From a bacterium (GTDB lineage Bacteria > Bacteroidota > Bacteroidia > Bacteroidales > Muribaculaceae): a stretch of 64,000 nucleotides of DNA. Location of the stretch: the NCBI GenBank assembly GCA_004563195.1, contig SFTJ01000005.1, positions 20,625-84,624 on the forward strand, written 5' to 3'. Numbering within the stretch: the first letter of the stretch is position 1; each line of letters starts with the position of its first letter. Below the pieces are notes generated by a model. The model was not told where the DNA came from and searched no databases. It saw nothing but the letters and a program-made list of their open reading frames with translations. This document shows, in pieces, positions 45,611-54,504 of the stretch. The translations under genes were made by a program, and so were the position numbers.

Positions 45611-46642
45611 TTACATAATACCGCGTTCGCGGAGCTTAACTTGCCAGTTCCAAGCGCTGCGCATAGTGTCTTCGATAGTGGCACAAGCCTTCCAGCCAAG
45701 CACCTTATTGGCACGCGATGGATCGCCCCAAACCTTTTCGATATCGCCTGCACGACGATCTACCACCTTGTAAGGAACCTTTACGCCGGTAGCCTTCTCA
45801 AATGCAGTAATCAATTCCATAACCGACAAGCCACGACCTGTGCCAAGGTTATATATTTCGAGGTTTTCACCGTCTTTTTCAAGCATACGGTCTACAGCAC
45901 AAACGTGAGCCTTTGCAAGGTCCACCACATTGATAAAGTCGCGGATGCAATAGCCGTCGGGGGTGTTATAGTCGTTACCGAATACGCTCAACTCCTTGCG
46001 AATGCCCATAGCAGTCTGAGTGAGGTAAGGAATCAAGTTCTGAGGCACGCCGTTAGGCAATTCGCCTATTTCAGCACTTGGGTGAGCACCTACAGGATTG
46101 AAGTAGCGCAAGATAATGCTCTTGATAGGAGCGCCGGAGTGGATATAATCCTCGATTATCTCTTCCGAAATCTGCTTGGTGTTGCCATAAGGCGATGTAG
46201 CCTTCTTGATAGGCGACTCTTCGGTCACCGGATTTACATCGGGCTCACCATATACTGTGCACGACGACGAGAACACAAAGCCCTTAACGCCAAACTCAGG
46301 CATAAGTTCGAGCAGATTGGTAAGTGTGTTAAGGTTGTTGCGATAGTAAAGCAACGGCTTTTGAACCGATTCGCCCACTGCTTTGCTTGCAGCGAAGTTG
46401 ATAATTGCCTTAATACCCGGGTTGTCTTCAAAAAGTTTTCTCAAAGTAGCCATATCGGTGCAATCGCCCTTCACAAACACCGGACGCTTGCCCGAAATCT
46501 TCTCTATACCGTCGAGCACTTCGACATTACTGTTCGACAGATTGTCGATTACTACAACTTCATAGCCGGCAGCATGAAGCTCACAAACCGTGTGCGAACC
46601 GATATAACCGGTTCCACCTGTTACCAAAATTTTGCCTTTCAT
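45611..46642 (-). CDS. galE: UDP-glucose 4-epimerase GalE
   Basis: NAD-dependent interconversion of UDP-glucose and UDP-galactose, supplying galactose for envelope glycans. The N-terminal Rossmann motif is VTGGTGYIGSHTVCEL, and the catalytic Tyr-Lys pair is in TSPYGNTKQISEEII near residue 153, with Ser in FSSSCTVYGEP near 125. NYNTPDGYCIRDFINVVDLA near 223 is the nucleotide-sugar region. Its 343 residues are normal. It is divergent from metF and has its own promoter and terminator. Confidence 0.96.
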   Translation of the reverse strand: MKGKILVTGGTGYIGSHTVCELHAAGYEVVVIDNLSNSNVEVLDGIEKISGKRPVFVKGDCTDMATLRKLFEDNPGIKAIINFAASKAVGESVQKPLLYYRNNLNTLTNLLELMPEFGVKGFVFSSSCTVYGEPDVNPVTEESPIKKATSPYGNTKQISEEIIEDYIHSGAPIKSIILRYFNPVGAHPSAEIGELPNGVPQNLIPYLTQTAMGIRKELSVFGNDYNTPDGYCIRDFINVVDLAKAHVCAVDRMLEKDGENLEIYNLGTGRGLSVMELITAFEKATGVKVPYKVVDRRAGDIEKVWGDPSRANKVLGWKACATIEDTMRSAWNWQVKLRERGIM

Positions 46643-46684
46643 TGTTCGAAAAATATCTTGATTAATAGTTTATATGTTCTATTG

Positions 46685-46714
46685 CAAAGTTAATCTTTTT
46701 TCACAACCTAACAA
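46685..46714 (-). promoter_or_regulatory. Promoter of galE
   Basis: Minus-strand TTG (46714-46712) and TAACTTTG (46692-46685), spacer 19 bases; 42 bases before the galE ATG. Confidence 0.72.
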
Positions 46715-46789
46715 TCGTTTGAAGGCATTATTATCATCGTCTGACTAATTTTTCAGTTTTATCGATTCTGCTATTTCGCAATAATTTCA

Positions 46790-46797
46790 TAACTTTG
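46790..46797 (+). promoter_or_regulatory. -7 box upstream of metF
   Basis: TAACTTTG, 35 bases before the metF ATG. The -33 element is weak. Confidence 0.55.
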
Positions 46798-46832
46798 TAA
46801 CGGCTACACAAATAATAACGTAACAAAAAGAA

Positions 46833-47789
46833 ATGAAAGTAACAGAATTAATATCTTCGAGCACTCGACCCGGTTTTTCGTTCGAAGTTTTGCCTCCTCT
46901 CAAAGGCAAAGGCATCGAACAGATATATAAAAACATCGACCGCTTGATAGAATTCAAACCGCTATATATCAACATCACCACACACCGCAGTGAAATGGTG
47001 TATAAAAGCACTGCCGACGGACTCTACCAGCGCATATCCGAGCGCAATCGTCCAGGCACCGTGGCTGTGGCTGCAGCCATTCAGCAGCGCTACAATATTC
47101 CCGCCGTGCCTCACATCATTTGCAGCGGTTTCTCAAAAGTTGAGACCGAATATGCACTTATCGACTTGCACTTCTTGGGAATAAACAACATTCTCGTGCT
47201 TCGCGGCGACAAAGCCAAGCACGACAATCGCTTCATCCCCACCGAGAACGGTTATAGCCACGCCTATGAGCTGGCACAACAAGTGAATAGTTTCAACGAC
47301 GGCTTCTTCCTCGACGGCACCAAGATGGATATCATCACCGACTGTCCTTTCTCCTATGGTGTGGCAGGCTATCCCGAAAAGCACGAGGAAGCGCCCAATC
47401 AGGAAATCGACATGATATTCTTGAAGAATAAAGTGGACCTCGGCGCCGACTATATAGTAACTCAGATGTGCTTCGACAACGAAAAAATTTACGATTTCAT
47501 AAAGCGTTGCCGCGAGGCGGGAATCAATGTGCCCATAGTGCCCGGATTGAAGCCGATAGTCAACCGCAATCAGCTTACGATGCTCCCCAAGACTTTCCGC
47601 GTGGATTTGCCCACCGACCTCGCCACCGAGCTCGCCAAATGCAAGGACGACATCGAAGCCAAGCAAGTGGGCGTGGAATGGTGCGCTATGCAAGCTAAGG
47701 ACCTTATAGCACATGGCATCCCTTCTATCCACTTCTATTCGCACAACGCCACCGAAAGCGTGCGCCGAATAGCCGAAAAAGTGTATTAA
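46833..47789 (+). CDS. metF: Methylenetetrahydrofolate reductase MetF
   Basis: Flavin-dependent reduction of 5,10-methylene- to 5-methyl-tetrahydrofolate for methionine synthesis. The (beta/alpha)8 barrel shows FSFEVLPPLKGKGIEQIY (catalytic Glu) near residue 17, NINITTHRSE near 48, ILVLRGDKAKHDNRF near 120 and DYIVTQMCFDNEKIYDF near 205. It has 318 residues. It probably starts an operon with holB (45 bases downstream) and the AddB-like gene. Confidence 0.95.
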   Translation: MKVTELISSSTRPGFSFEVLPPLKGKGIEQIYKNIDRLIEFKPLYINITTHRSEMVYKSTADGLYQRISERNRPGTVAVAAAIQQRYNIPAVPHIICSGFSKVETEYALIDLHFLGINNILVLRGDKAKHDNRFIPTENGYSHAYELAQQVNSFNDGFFLDGTKMDIITDCPFSYGVAGYPEKHEEAPNQEIDMIFLKNKVDLGADYIVTQMCFDNEKIYDFIKRCREAGINVPIVPGLKPIVNRNQLTMLPKTFRVDLPTDLATELAKCKDDIEAKQVGVEWCAMQAKDLIAHGIPSIHFYSHNATESVRRIAEKVY

Positions 47790-47834
47790 TCAAAGCTTAT
47801 TAATCACAAAAAAACGACATTATACGACCTCGAT

Positions 47835-48962
47835 ATGAAATTCAACGACATAATTGGCAACCAAGAAGCTATCGACCGCTTGCGCCGTATGGTCGACAAC
47901 GACAAAATTCCGCACGCTTTGCTTCTTATGGGCGACTCATGTATTCCAAAACTTGCTATTGCTCAAGCTTTTGCGCAATACATTCACTGCGAGAATCGCA
48001 CCAATGGCGATGCTTGCGGATGCTGTCCTTCGTGCTTGCAACACCAGTCGTATAATCATGTCGACACCTACTTTTCCTACCCCATTTTCAAGAAAAGCAG
48101 CCCCAACACCTATTGCTCCGACTATGCCAAGGAGTGGAAGACTTTCCTATCCGAGAGTCAGGTGGAGAACTACGAGCGATGGCTCTCAATCATAAAAAAT
48201 GAAAACGGACAGCCGCGCATCTACACCGAAGAGAGCAACATTATCATTCACAAGATGAGCATGTCGTCGTACTCCTCTCGCTACAAGATACACATCATGT
48301 GGCTACCCGAAAAGATGCAGCCTCAGTGTGCCAATGCCTTACTGAAAATCATAGAGGAACCCTACCCCGACTCATTATTTATCTTGGTAAGTAACAATTA
48401 CCAGGAAGTATTACCAACCATATTCTCACGCACACAGCGCATCGAACTCCGCAAGCCGTCGACCGATGCAATAGCTCGGTATTTGGAGCAAAAATATGAC
48501 ATCGATCATCGCGAAGCGCTTTCGTATGCCGGTCCCGCCGATGGCAATATTTTGCTTGCCGAGCAAGGACTTGAAAGCGGCAGCGAAAATCGCGAGTTTC
48601 ATGAGCGATTCACCCAGCTGATGCGTCTATCGTATTCGGTCGATTTGAAAGGTCTGCGCGAATGGTCGGTTGCCATAAGCGATATGAAGCGCGAAAAATC
48701 ATGCCGTTTTCTCACCTATGCGAGCCGAATGATTCGCGAAAACTTTATCTACAACATACACAACCCGCAACTCAACTACCTGACGCGCGAAGAAGAGCAA
48801 TTCAGCACTCGCTTTGCGCCGTTTATCAACGAAATTAACGTGCAGGGATTTATCAACGAACTCCAACTCGCCGAGCGCGATATTCGAGGCAATGGCAATG
48901 CCAAGATTGTGCTCTTCGATATGGCTCTGAAAATGACTATTCTCATCAAGAAGAAAGCTTAA
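47835..48962 (+). CDS. holB: DNA polymerase III subunit delta' (HolB)
   Basis: Clamp-loader subunit of 375 residues. It begins MKFNDIIGNQEAIDRLRRMV. The P-loop position LLMGDSCIPKLAIAQAF lacks the GKT/S lysine, as often in delta'. The zinc module CENRTNGDACGCCPSCLQH is near residue 55, and IIHKMSMSSYSSRYKIHIMW and ANALLKIIEEPYPDSLFILV follow. The C-terminal third is a helical collar domain. It is followed by the AddB-like gene after 63 bases. Confidence 0.93.
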   Translation: MKFNDIIGNQEAIDRLRRMVDNDKIPHALLLMGDSCIPKLAIAQAFAQYIHCENRTNGDACGCCPSCLQHQSYNHVDTYFSYPIFKKSSPNTYCSDYAKEWKTFLSESQVENYERWLSIIKNENGQPRIYTEESNIIIHKMSMSSYSSRYKIHIMWLPEKMQPQCANALLKIIEEPYPDSLFILVSNNYQEVLPTIFSRTQRIELRKPSTDAIARYLEQKYDIDHREALSYAGPADGNILLAEQGLESGSENREFHERFTQLMRLSYSVDLKGLREWSVAISDMKREKSCRFLTYASRMIRENFIYNIHNPQLNYLTREEEQFSTRFAPFINEINVQGFINELQLAERDIRGNGNAKIVLFDMALKMTILIKKKA

Positions 48963-49025
48963 CCCAACCTTGCACATCTGAATAAAACACCGAATCTCAC
49001 ACATTTTTTTAACACCATCAACACT

Positions 49026-52000
49026 ATGGCTGAACCATTTCTACGTTTTTTGGCAAGAACATTTGTCACCAAAGCCGACTTGGCCGACTATTGCTTTGTG
49101 TTTCCTAACCGTCGAAGCGGAAAATTCTTTGAGAAAGAACTTGCCGATGCGGCATCCACATCGATATTGATGCCGGAAATCACCACCATAACCAATTTCA
49201 TATCCGACATCACCGGCGGCATCGAAGCCAACCGCATCGAGTCGCTTTTCACGCTCTACAATGCCTATTGCGAAATTGCTCCCGACAACAACACCTCATT
49301 CGACAAGTTTGCTCATTGGGGCGATGTTATTCTCAACGACTTTGGCGATGTAGAGCGCTATATGGTCGATGCCAAGGAACTCTTTGTCAACATCTCGGAG
49401 CTAAAAGCCATAAAGGCTAATTATCTCAACGATGAAGTGATAGAGGTGCTAAGCCACTTTTTCAATATCCGCAAGGAAAACAATTCAAACGAAAATTTTT
49501 GGCAACACATAAGCGCCGTCGATGGCGAGGTGTCGATTCAGCGAAAATTCATATCCATCTGGGACACTCTTTATCCCCTCTACGAGAAGTATTGCCAAAA
49601 ACTGCAAGAATCAGGGCTAACCACCGGTGCTTTATCGCTTCGCGCTGCAGAGCAGAAAGTGCGCGAAATGGATATAGCCGATTTCAACAGCAAGCACTAT
49701 GTGTTTGCCGGATTTAACGTACTGTCAACTGCCGAGCACAAACTTTTTGAGGCTATGCGCGACAAGGGTTTTTCCGACTTCTATTGGGATTACAATTCGC
49801 CGGCATTTGCTTCTAAGCAAAATAGAGCCACAAAATTCATTTCGCAATACATCAAGGAATTTCCATCGATATATCAAGAAGAAAAGAACCCCACCATGCC
49901 GCCTAACGTGAATATCATAGGCGTGCCATCGAACTATGGGCAAACCAAATACGTGGGCAAACTCATCAACCAACTCGTTGACAATCATATCATAGCCGAT
50001 GCCAATAATGCCATCGACACCGCCATAGTCATGCCCGACGAACAGCTGTTTACGTCGATGCTCAAATCGATCGACACCTCAAAAGTGCCCAATGTTAACG
50101 TAACAATGGGTGTGTCGATACGCAATTCGAGCATTGCCACACTCATGGCTGCCGTGTCGCGACTGCACTATCAGGCAAGTTACTCCAACGACGAATGGAC
50201 CTATTTCCATGCCGATGTAAAAGACATTCTTATGCATCCGCTCGCGCGTTTTGCTTTCGGCAACAATGCTCGAGAACTTATCGAATATATCACCAACGAG
50301 AATCTCTATCAGATACCTTATTCCACCATTTGCAAATACCTTGGCAGTGACAACAAACTCTTTGATATCGACCAAAAACTCAATATCGTTACCGTAGAAA
50401 AGTACATCACGCAGGTGATAGAGTTTGCTCGCCACATCCTCACATTGCAAGAAAGCACTTTCGGCAGAAAAGCGCTTAAAGAAGTAGTTGATGACCCCGA
50501 CGAGACACCCGGCACTTCGGTAGAAATAGCATTTCTCAATAAATATTGCGATGCTATGGCAGAACTCGATGAGGTGTTTAAGCAATATGTAAAAATAAAT
50601 TTTGCCGATTTCAGCCTCGACGTCAACACATTCTGCTTCTTGCTTGAGCGACTGGTGAACCAAGCGAAAATAGCTTTCGAAGGCGAGCCTCTCGGTGGCT
50701 TGCAAGTAATGGGTGTGCTCGAAACTCGATGCCTCGACTTCAAAAATGTGATTATTCTCTCGATGAACGAACGCATCTTCCCACGCAAGCATTTCACCAA
50801 ATCGTTCATTCCACAGCAACTTCGCAAGGGCTACAAGATGTCGACCATATCGCACCAGGAATCGATGTATGCCTACTACTTTTATCGCATGATAAGCCGT
50901 GCCGAGAATGTTTATCTTGTCTACAACACGGCAAGCATTAGCGAGGAGTCGCGATTTATTCACCAACTTCGTGTGCTTTTTGCCGACCAATGCCACATCA
51001 ATCGTCACTTGCTCAATCTCGGCTTGCGATTGCCGGGCAAGGGCGATATCGTGGTGCCTAAAGATGAGCGCATAATGAACATACTCAGCCTCTACAAAGC
51101 CGAACCCGAGGCAAATGCCGACCGCAATGAGCTCATCAAGAGCAAACGTATGCGCCAACTCTCGGCTCACAGCATAAACGAATACATCAATTGCCCACTG
51201 CGTTTTTACCTGCATTATGTAGAAGGACTCGCCGAAATAGAGGAGAAATCCGACTTTATGGAAGCATCTACCTTCGGCACCATCATCCACAATATTATGC
51301 AGACATTGTATCCGCAGAAAGAGATGCAAATCACCACGGATTATATAAAAAATCTGCTCGACGAGGGCAACCAAACCATAAGGAGAACCATAGTGCAGGT
51401 AATCAACAAAGAATTTTTGCACAAAGGCGACGCCTGCGACGATCCGCTAATAGGCGAAGGTCTTATGAAATCGGAAATCATAGATATTATGATTCGCAAC
51501 ATTCTCAAATATGACCTCGAATACATTGAAAACAACGGCCCCATCAACTACATACAAAGCGAGCGCGAGATAGCTTGCCGACTCACATTGGGCAATCATA
51601 CATTCAACTTCACCTACATCATCGACCGCCTCGAAGCCACCAACGATGGCACCACACTGCGCATCATCGACTATAAGACGGGTAAAGACAAAACGAGTTT
51701 TCAAACCCTCGACGCACTCTTCGCTCCCGGCAATAGCGTTAGTTACGAGCGCTGCAAAGCAGCACTGCAGCTCCTGCTCTACTGCTATGCCTATGAGCAA
51801 TGCGACAGCCGACCTATGCAGCCCGTAATCTACAAAGTGATAAGAATGAAAGATTCAGGTCTTTACTACAATAAGGCACAAATCACCTATCCCAAGTTCC
51901 AAAAAATCAAGTCGAAGGAAACCATCGATATCGACATACGCAGCGAGTTTTTGGAACGCATAGGCGAGGTAATCGACGGTATTTTTGATGCCGACAAGCC

Positions 52001-52073
52001 CTTTACCCAAACAAAAAACAAAGAAGCAAATTGTAAATATTGCAAATTCAAGGATTTCTGCCGTATTAATTAA
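49026..52073 (+). CDS. AddB-like PD-(D/E)XK nuclease/helicase-like protein
   Basis: A 1015-residue protein of the AddB/RexB-like class, which together with an AddA helicase processes DNA double-strand breaks. The N-terminal region FVFPNRRSGKFFEKEL occupies the Walker A position but lacks GKT/S. The C-terminal nuclease has NCPLRFYLHYVEGL (Cys, near 720) and the catalytic DYKTGKDK segment near 880. Terminal cysteines in CKYCKFKDFCRIN complete a possible four-cysteine Fe-S staple. No addA-like gene adjoins it; the helicase at the window start is about 47 kb away and is UvrD-like. Confidence 0.86.
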   Translation: MAEPFLRFLARTFVTKADLADYCFVFPNRRSGKFFEKELADAASTSILMPEITTITNFISDITGGIEANRIESLFTLYNAYCEIAPDNNTSFDKFAHWGDVILNDFGDVERYMVDAKELFVNISELKAIKANYLNDEVIEVLSHFFNIRKENNSNENFWQHISAVDGEVSIQRKFISIWDTLYPLYEKYCQKLQESGLTTGALSLRAAEQKVREMDIADFNSKHYVFAGFNVLSTAEHKLFEAMRDKGFSDFYWDYNSPAFASKQNRATKFISQYIKEFPSIYQEEKNPTMPPNVNIIGVPSNYGQTKYVGKLINQLVDNHIIADANNAIDTAIVMPDEQLFTSMLKSIDTSKVPNVNVTMGVSIRNSSIATLMAAVSRLHYQASYSNDEWTYFHADVKDILMHPLARFAFGNNARELIEYITNENLYQIPYSTICKYLGSDNKLFDIDQKLNIVTVEKYITQVIEFARHILTLQESTFGRKALKEVVDDPDETPGTSVEIAFLNKYCDAMAELDEVFKQYVKINFADFSLDVNTFCFLLERLVNQAKIAFEGEPLGGLQVMGVLETRCLDFKNVIILSMNERIFPRKHFTKSFIPQQLRKGYKMSTISHQESMYAYYFYRMISRAENVYLVYNTASISEESRFIHQLRVLFADQCHINRHLLNLGLRLPGKGDIVVPKDERIMNILSLYKAEPEANADRNELIKSKRMRQLSAHSINEYINCPLRFYLHYVEGLAEIEEKSDFMEASTFGTIIHNIMQTLYPQKEMQITTDYIKNLLDEGNQTIRRTIVQVINKEFLHKGDACDDPLIGEGLMKSEIIDIMIRNILKYDLEYIENNGPINYIQSEREIACRLTLGNHTFNFTYIIDRLEATNDGTTLRIIDYKTGKDKTSFQTLDALFAPGNSVSYERCKAALQLLLYCYAYEQCDSRPMQPVIYKVIRMKDSGLYYNKAQITYPKFQKIKSKETIDIDIRSEFLERIGEVIDGIFDADKPFTQTKNKEANCKYCKFKDFCRIN

Positions 52074-52095
52074 TAAATATTTGAAAAAAAATTCG

Positions 52096-52103
52096 TAACT
52101 TTG
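52096..52103 (+). promoter_or_regulatory. -7 box upstream of rplY
   Basis: TAACTTTG, 78 bases before the ATG at 52182. A TTTG at 52080-52083 is only 12 bases upstream, so the -33 element is unclear. Confidence 0.5.
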
Positions 52104-52181
52104 CACCGCTTTTTGAAATTCCGTGTGATGGGAAATTAAGGAGCAAACTTAATTTTGAGTAACACATTAACAATTTTACAA

Positions 52182-52847
52182 ATGAAATCTTACGCATTAA
52201 ACGCAGAACCAAGAACTGATCTTGGTAAGAAAGCAACCAAGGCACTTCGTGCCGAGTCGAAAATTCCTGCTGTTATCAACGGTGGTGAAGTAGTAACTCT
52301 TCCTTACGAAGGCGCTCTTAAGCCGGGTCAAAAGGTAGTGGAAATCGCTGAAAACAAGACTTCGAACGAAAAGAAGGGTATTATCGTAACTGATATCACT
52401 CTTAAGACCGACGATGTACGCAAGCTTATCTACACTCCCGACATCTTCGTTATCGACCTCACAATCAACGGCGAAGCTAAGAAGGCTGTATTGAAGGACA
52501 TTCAATTCCACCCGGTAAGCGACGAAATTCTTCACATCGACTTGCTCGAAGTATATGCTGACAAGCCTGTAGTTATGGAAGTTCCTGTTGCTCTCGAAGG
52601 TCACGCTGAAGGTGTTAAGGCCGGTGGTAAGCTCACTCTCTCTATGAAGAAGCTTAAGGTTAAGGCTACTTACGACGCAATTCCTGAACGCATCGTGGTT
52701 AACATCGACAACATCCAACTCGGTCAATCGCTCAAGGTTGGCGCTCTTCACTACGAAGGTCTTGAATTGATGAACTCGAAGAACGCTGTTGTTTGCGCTG
52801 TTCAATTGACTCGTGCAGCTCGCGGTCAACAAGCTCAACAAGGCTAA
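52182..52847 (+). CDS. rplY: 50S ribosomal protein L25 (bL25, CTC family)
   Basis: 5S rRNA-binding ribosomal protein, long CTC form of 221 residues with an N-terminal L25 domain (KSYALNAEPRTDLGKKATKA, then VINGGEVVTLPYEG) and a C-terminal TL5/CTC beta domain (VPVALEGHAEGVKAGGKLT). The ATG at 52182 is preferred; the TTG at 52155 adds nine residues not seen in relatives. pth follows after 33 bases. Confidence 0.94.
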   Translation: MKSYALNAEPRTDLGKKATKALRAESKIPAVINGGEVVTLPYEGALKPGQKVVEIAENKTSNEKKGIIVTDITLKTDDVRKLIYTPDIFVIDLTINGEAKKAVLKDIQFHPVSDEILHIDLLEVYADKPVVMEVPVALEGHAEGVKAGGKLTLSMKKLKVKATYDAIPERIVVNIDNIQLGQSLKVGALHYEGLELMNSKNAVVCAVQLTRAARGQQAQQG

Positions 52848-52880
52848 TTGTTAATCGTCAGTTGATTACACACATTAGTA

Positions 52881-53444
52881 ATGAAATTTCTTATTGTAGG
52901 CTTGGGCAACATTGGTAGCGAATATCAAGGCACTCGCCACAACATAGGATTTACTGTATTGGATGCCTTTGCCGAGGCATCCAATACTTCTTTTTCCACT
53001 CAGCGTTACGGCGATGTGGCTGAAGTGAGAGTGAAGAACCAACAACTCGTTCTACTCAAACCTTCCACCTATATGAATCTCAGCGGCGATGCCGTTCGCT
53101 ATTGGAAACAGAAGGAAAACATTCCTGTTGAGAATATTTTTGTAATTGTCGACGACTTGGCTCTGCCCTTCGGCACCATTCGCATCAAGGGCAAAGGCAG
53201 CGACGGCGGGCATAACGGGCTTAAACACATCAACCAAATGTTGCAAACCCAAAATTATGCGCGCTTGCGTTTCGGCATAGGCAACGATTTTCCTCAGGGT
53301 GCTCAAGTGGACTATGTGCTCGGACATTTCTCTGCCGAGGAGCAAAAACTCCTTACCGAACGATTGAAAACCGCTTGCGATGCTATCAAAGCATTCTGCC
53401 TATCGGGCTTGGCATTCGCCATGAACAACTATAACAACAAATAG
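52881..53444 (+). CDS. pth: Peptidyl-tRNA hydrolase Pth
   Basis: Releases peptides from stalled peptidyl-tRNA. The family motifs are [19 protein letters not shown] (catalytic His20 region), [16 protein letters not shown] near 60, and the Asp-containing [20 protein letters not shown], with [12 protein letters not shown] near 112. The protein has 187 residues. The S4 protein gene begins 11 bases after its stop, so the three genes rplY, pth and S4 form a unit. Confidence 0.97.
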   Translation: MKFLIVGLGNIGSEYQGTRHNIGFTVLDAFAEASNTSFSTQRYGDVAEVRVKNQQLVLLKPSTYMNLSGDAVRYWKQKENIPVENIFVIVDDLALPFGTIRIKGKGSDGGHNGLKHINQMLQTQNYARLRFGIGNDFPQGAQVDYVLGHFSAEEQKLLTERLKTACDAIKAFCLSGLAFAMNNYNNK

Positions 53445-53455
53445 TGCATCACATT

Positions 53456-53902
53456 ATGGCAAACGATGAGCGAATAGACAAATGGCTTTGGGCTACACGA
53501 ATCTTTAAGACGCGCTCCATAGCCACAGCGGCATGCAAGAAGGGTCGAGTGTGCGTTGACGGCGTAGCCGTAAAACCATCTCGAACCATCAAGGTGGGCG
53601 ACACCATTTCGGTGCGAAAACCGCCTATCACCTACACTTATAGCGTGATTGGACTGGTGCAAAACCGCGTAGGCGCCAAATTGGTGCCAAACTACCTGAA
53701 AAATATCACTTCTCCCGAACAGTACGAACTGCTCGAGATGGTGAAAATAAATGGTTTTATCGACCGACAAAAAGGCCTCGGACGACCCACAAAGAAAGAC
53801 GGGCGCGAAATTCAGAAATTCACCGATGCCGCATATTTCGGATTCGATGATTTCGACGATTTCGACCTCGACGATTTCGACGACGAAGAAGATGAAGATT
53901 AA
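53456..53902 (+). CDS. S4-domain RNA-binding protein (Hsp15/HslR-like)
   Basis: A 148-residue RNA-binding protein with an S4 domain (RIDKWLWATRIFKTRSIATA, then KKGRVCVDGVAVKPSRTIKV) at the N-terminus, as in ribosome-associated Hsp15, which rescues 50S subunits carrying nascent chains. The middle reads KGLGRPTKKDGREIQKF, and the C-terminus is a strongly acidic Phe-Asp tail made of DDF repeats (FGFDDFDDFDLDDFDDEE). The ATG at 53456 is preferred over GTG at 53444, which overlaps pth. The last codons form part of a terminator. Confidence 0.9.
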   Translation: MANDERIDKWLWATRIFKTRSIATAACKKGRVCVDGVAVKPSRTIKVGDTISVRKPPITYTYSVIGLVQNRVGAKLVPNYLKNITSPEQYELLEMVKINGFIDRQKGLGRPTKKDGREIQKFTDAAYFGFDDFDDFDLDDFDDEEDED

Positions 53903-53935
53903 TTGCTCTCAAGCAATGATTTTCATCTTTTTTTT
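53891..53935 (+). terminator. Intrinsic terminator overlapping the S4-protein stop codon
   Basis: Arms GATGAA/TTCATC (53891-53896 and 53922-53927) enclose ATTGCT/AGCAAT (53902-53907 and 53912-53917), then eight T. The left arm contains the last three codons and the stop. Confidence 0.82.
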
Positions 53936-53944
53936 ATTTTCTTA

Positions 53945-53976
53945 TTGGCACATTCTATAACTATTGCGTATCTTTG
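53945..53976 (+). promoter_or_regulatory. Promoter of the metal-efflux operon
   Basis: TTG (53945-53947) and TATCTTTG (53969-53976), spacer 21 bases. The -7 box ends 6 bases before the ATG at 53983, so the mRNA would be leaderless or start further downstream. Confidence 0.65.
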
Positions 53977-53982
53977 CAGTGT

Positions 53983-54414
53983 ATGAAGCGGTTAATGCAA
54001 ATATCCACGATAATTGTTGCGGTGATGTTTATGGCATGCACCGTAATACAATTTCACCATCATCACGACGATGAAAGCATCTGCTTGCTCATTCATTGCG
54101 ACGATGGTGATTTGCATACTCATCATCACCACTTCGGTCACGATTCGCACTCTATGTGCAATCACCATTCTCACAGCGAAGAAGGCAACTGCTCGCTCCA
54201 CTTGAGCGAATCTACTGTAGCTCCACAGAAGTCGCTTATCGACCACAACCTTACCACTCACATCATTTCCTCGATTTTGGTGACTGCGGCTCAGCTCATT
54301 CCGCTTCCCGACGACAACGAATCACTCACATATCTGCCCAGGCCACACACCCTCGGCAAACCTCAGAAAGCCCGCTTATGCGGGTGGTCGCTTCGTGCCC
54401 CTCCTTATCTTTAA
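53983..54414 (+). CDS. Small His-rich secreted or membrane-anchored protein
   Basis: A 143-residue protein of no family I can name with confidence. It starts MKRLMQISTII, has one hydrophobic segment (ISTIIVAVMFMACTVIQF) that may be a signal peptide or lipobox (Cys after MFMA), and then a region rich in His, Cys and Asp (FHHHHDDES, CDDGDLHTHHHHFGHD, HHSHSEEGNC). The C-terminal half has no strong feature. It opens the efflux operon ahead of the adaptor and pump. Metal binding is inferred from composition and context. The ATG at 53995 (MQISTII) is an alternative start that would leave a short leader. Confidence 0.75.
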   Translation: MKRLMQISTIIVAVMFMACTVIQFHHHHDDESICLLIHCDDGDLHTHHHHFGHDSHSMCNHHSHSEEGNCSLHLSESTVAPQKSLIDHNLTTHIISSILVTAAQLIPLPDDNESLTYLPRPHTLGKPQKARLCGWSLRAPPYL

Positions 54415-54504
54415 TCGGGCACTCTCAATCCACTACAATTCAATCGATTACCTCTACAAGCCGACGCATTTGCGTTTGGCTCATTCACTTATTTAATATT
54501 TAAC

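Noticed and set aside
45641..46693. Plus-strand open frame of 350 codons opposite galE
   Set aside because: Antisense to a complete GalE and running through its promoter.
50079..51422. Minus-strand open frame of 447 codons opposite the AddB-like gene
   Set aside because: Lies wholly within a gene with clear nuclease motifs; its composition (many His, Val, Phe, Tyr) is typical of an antisense shadow.
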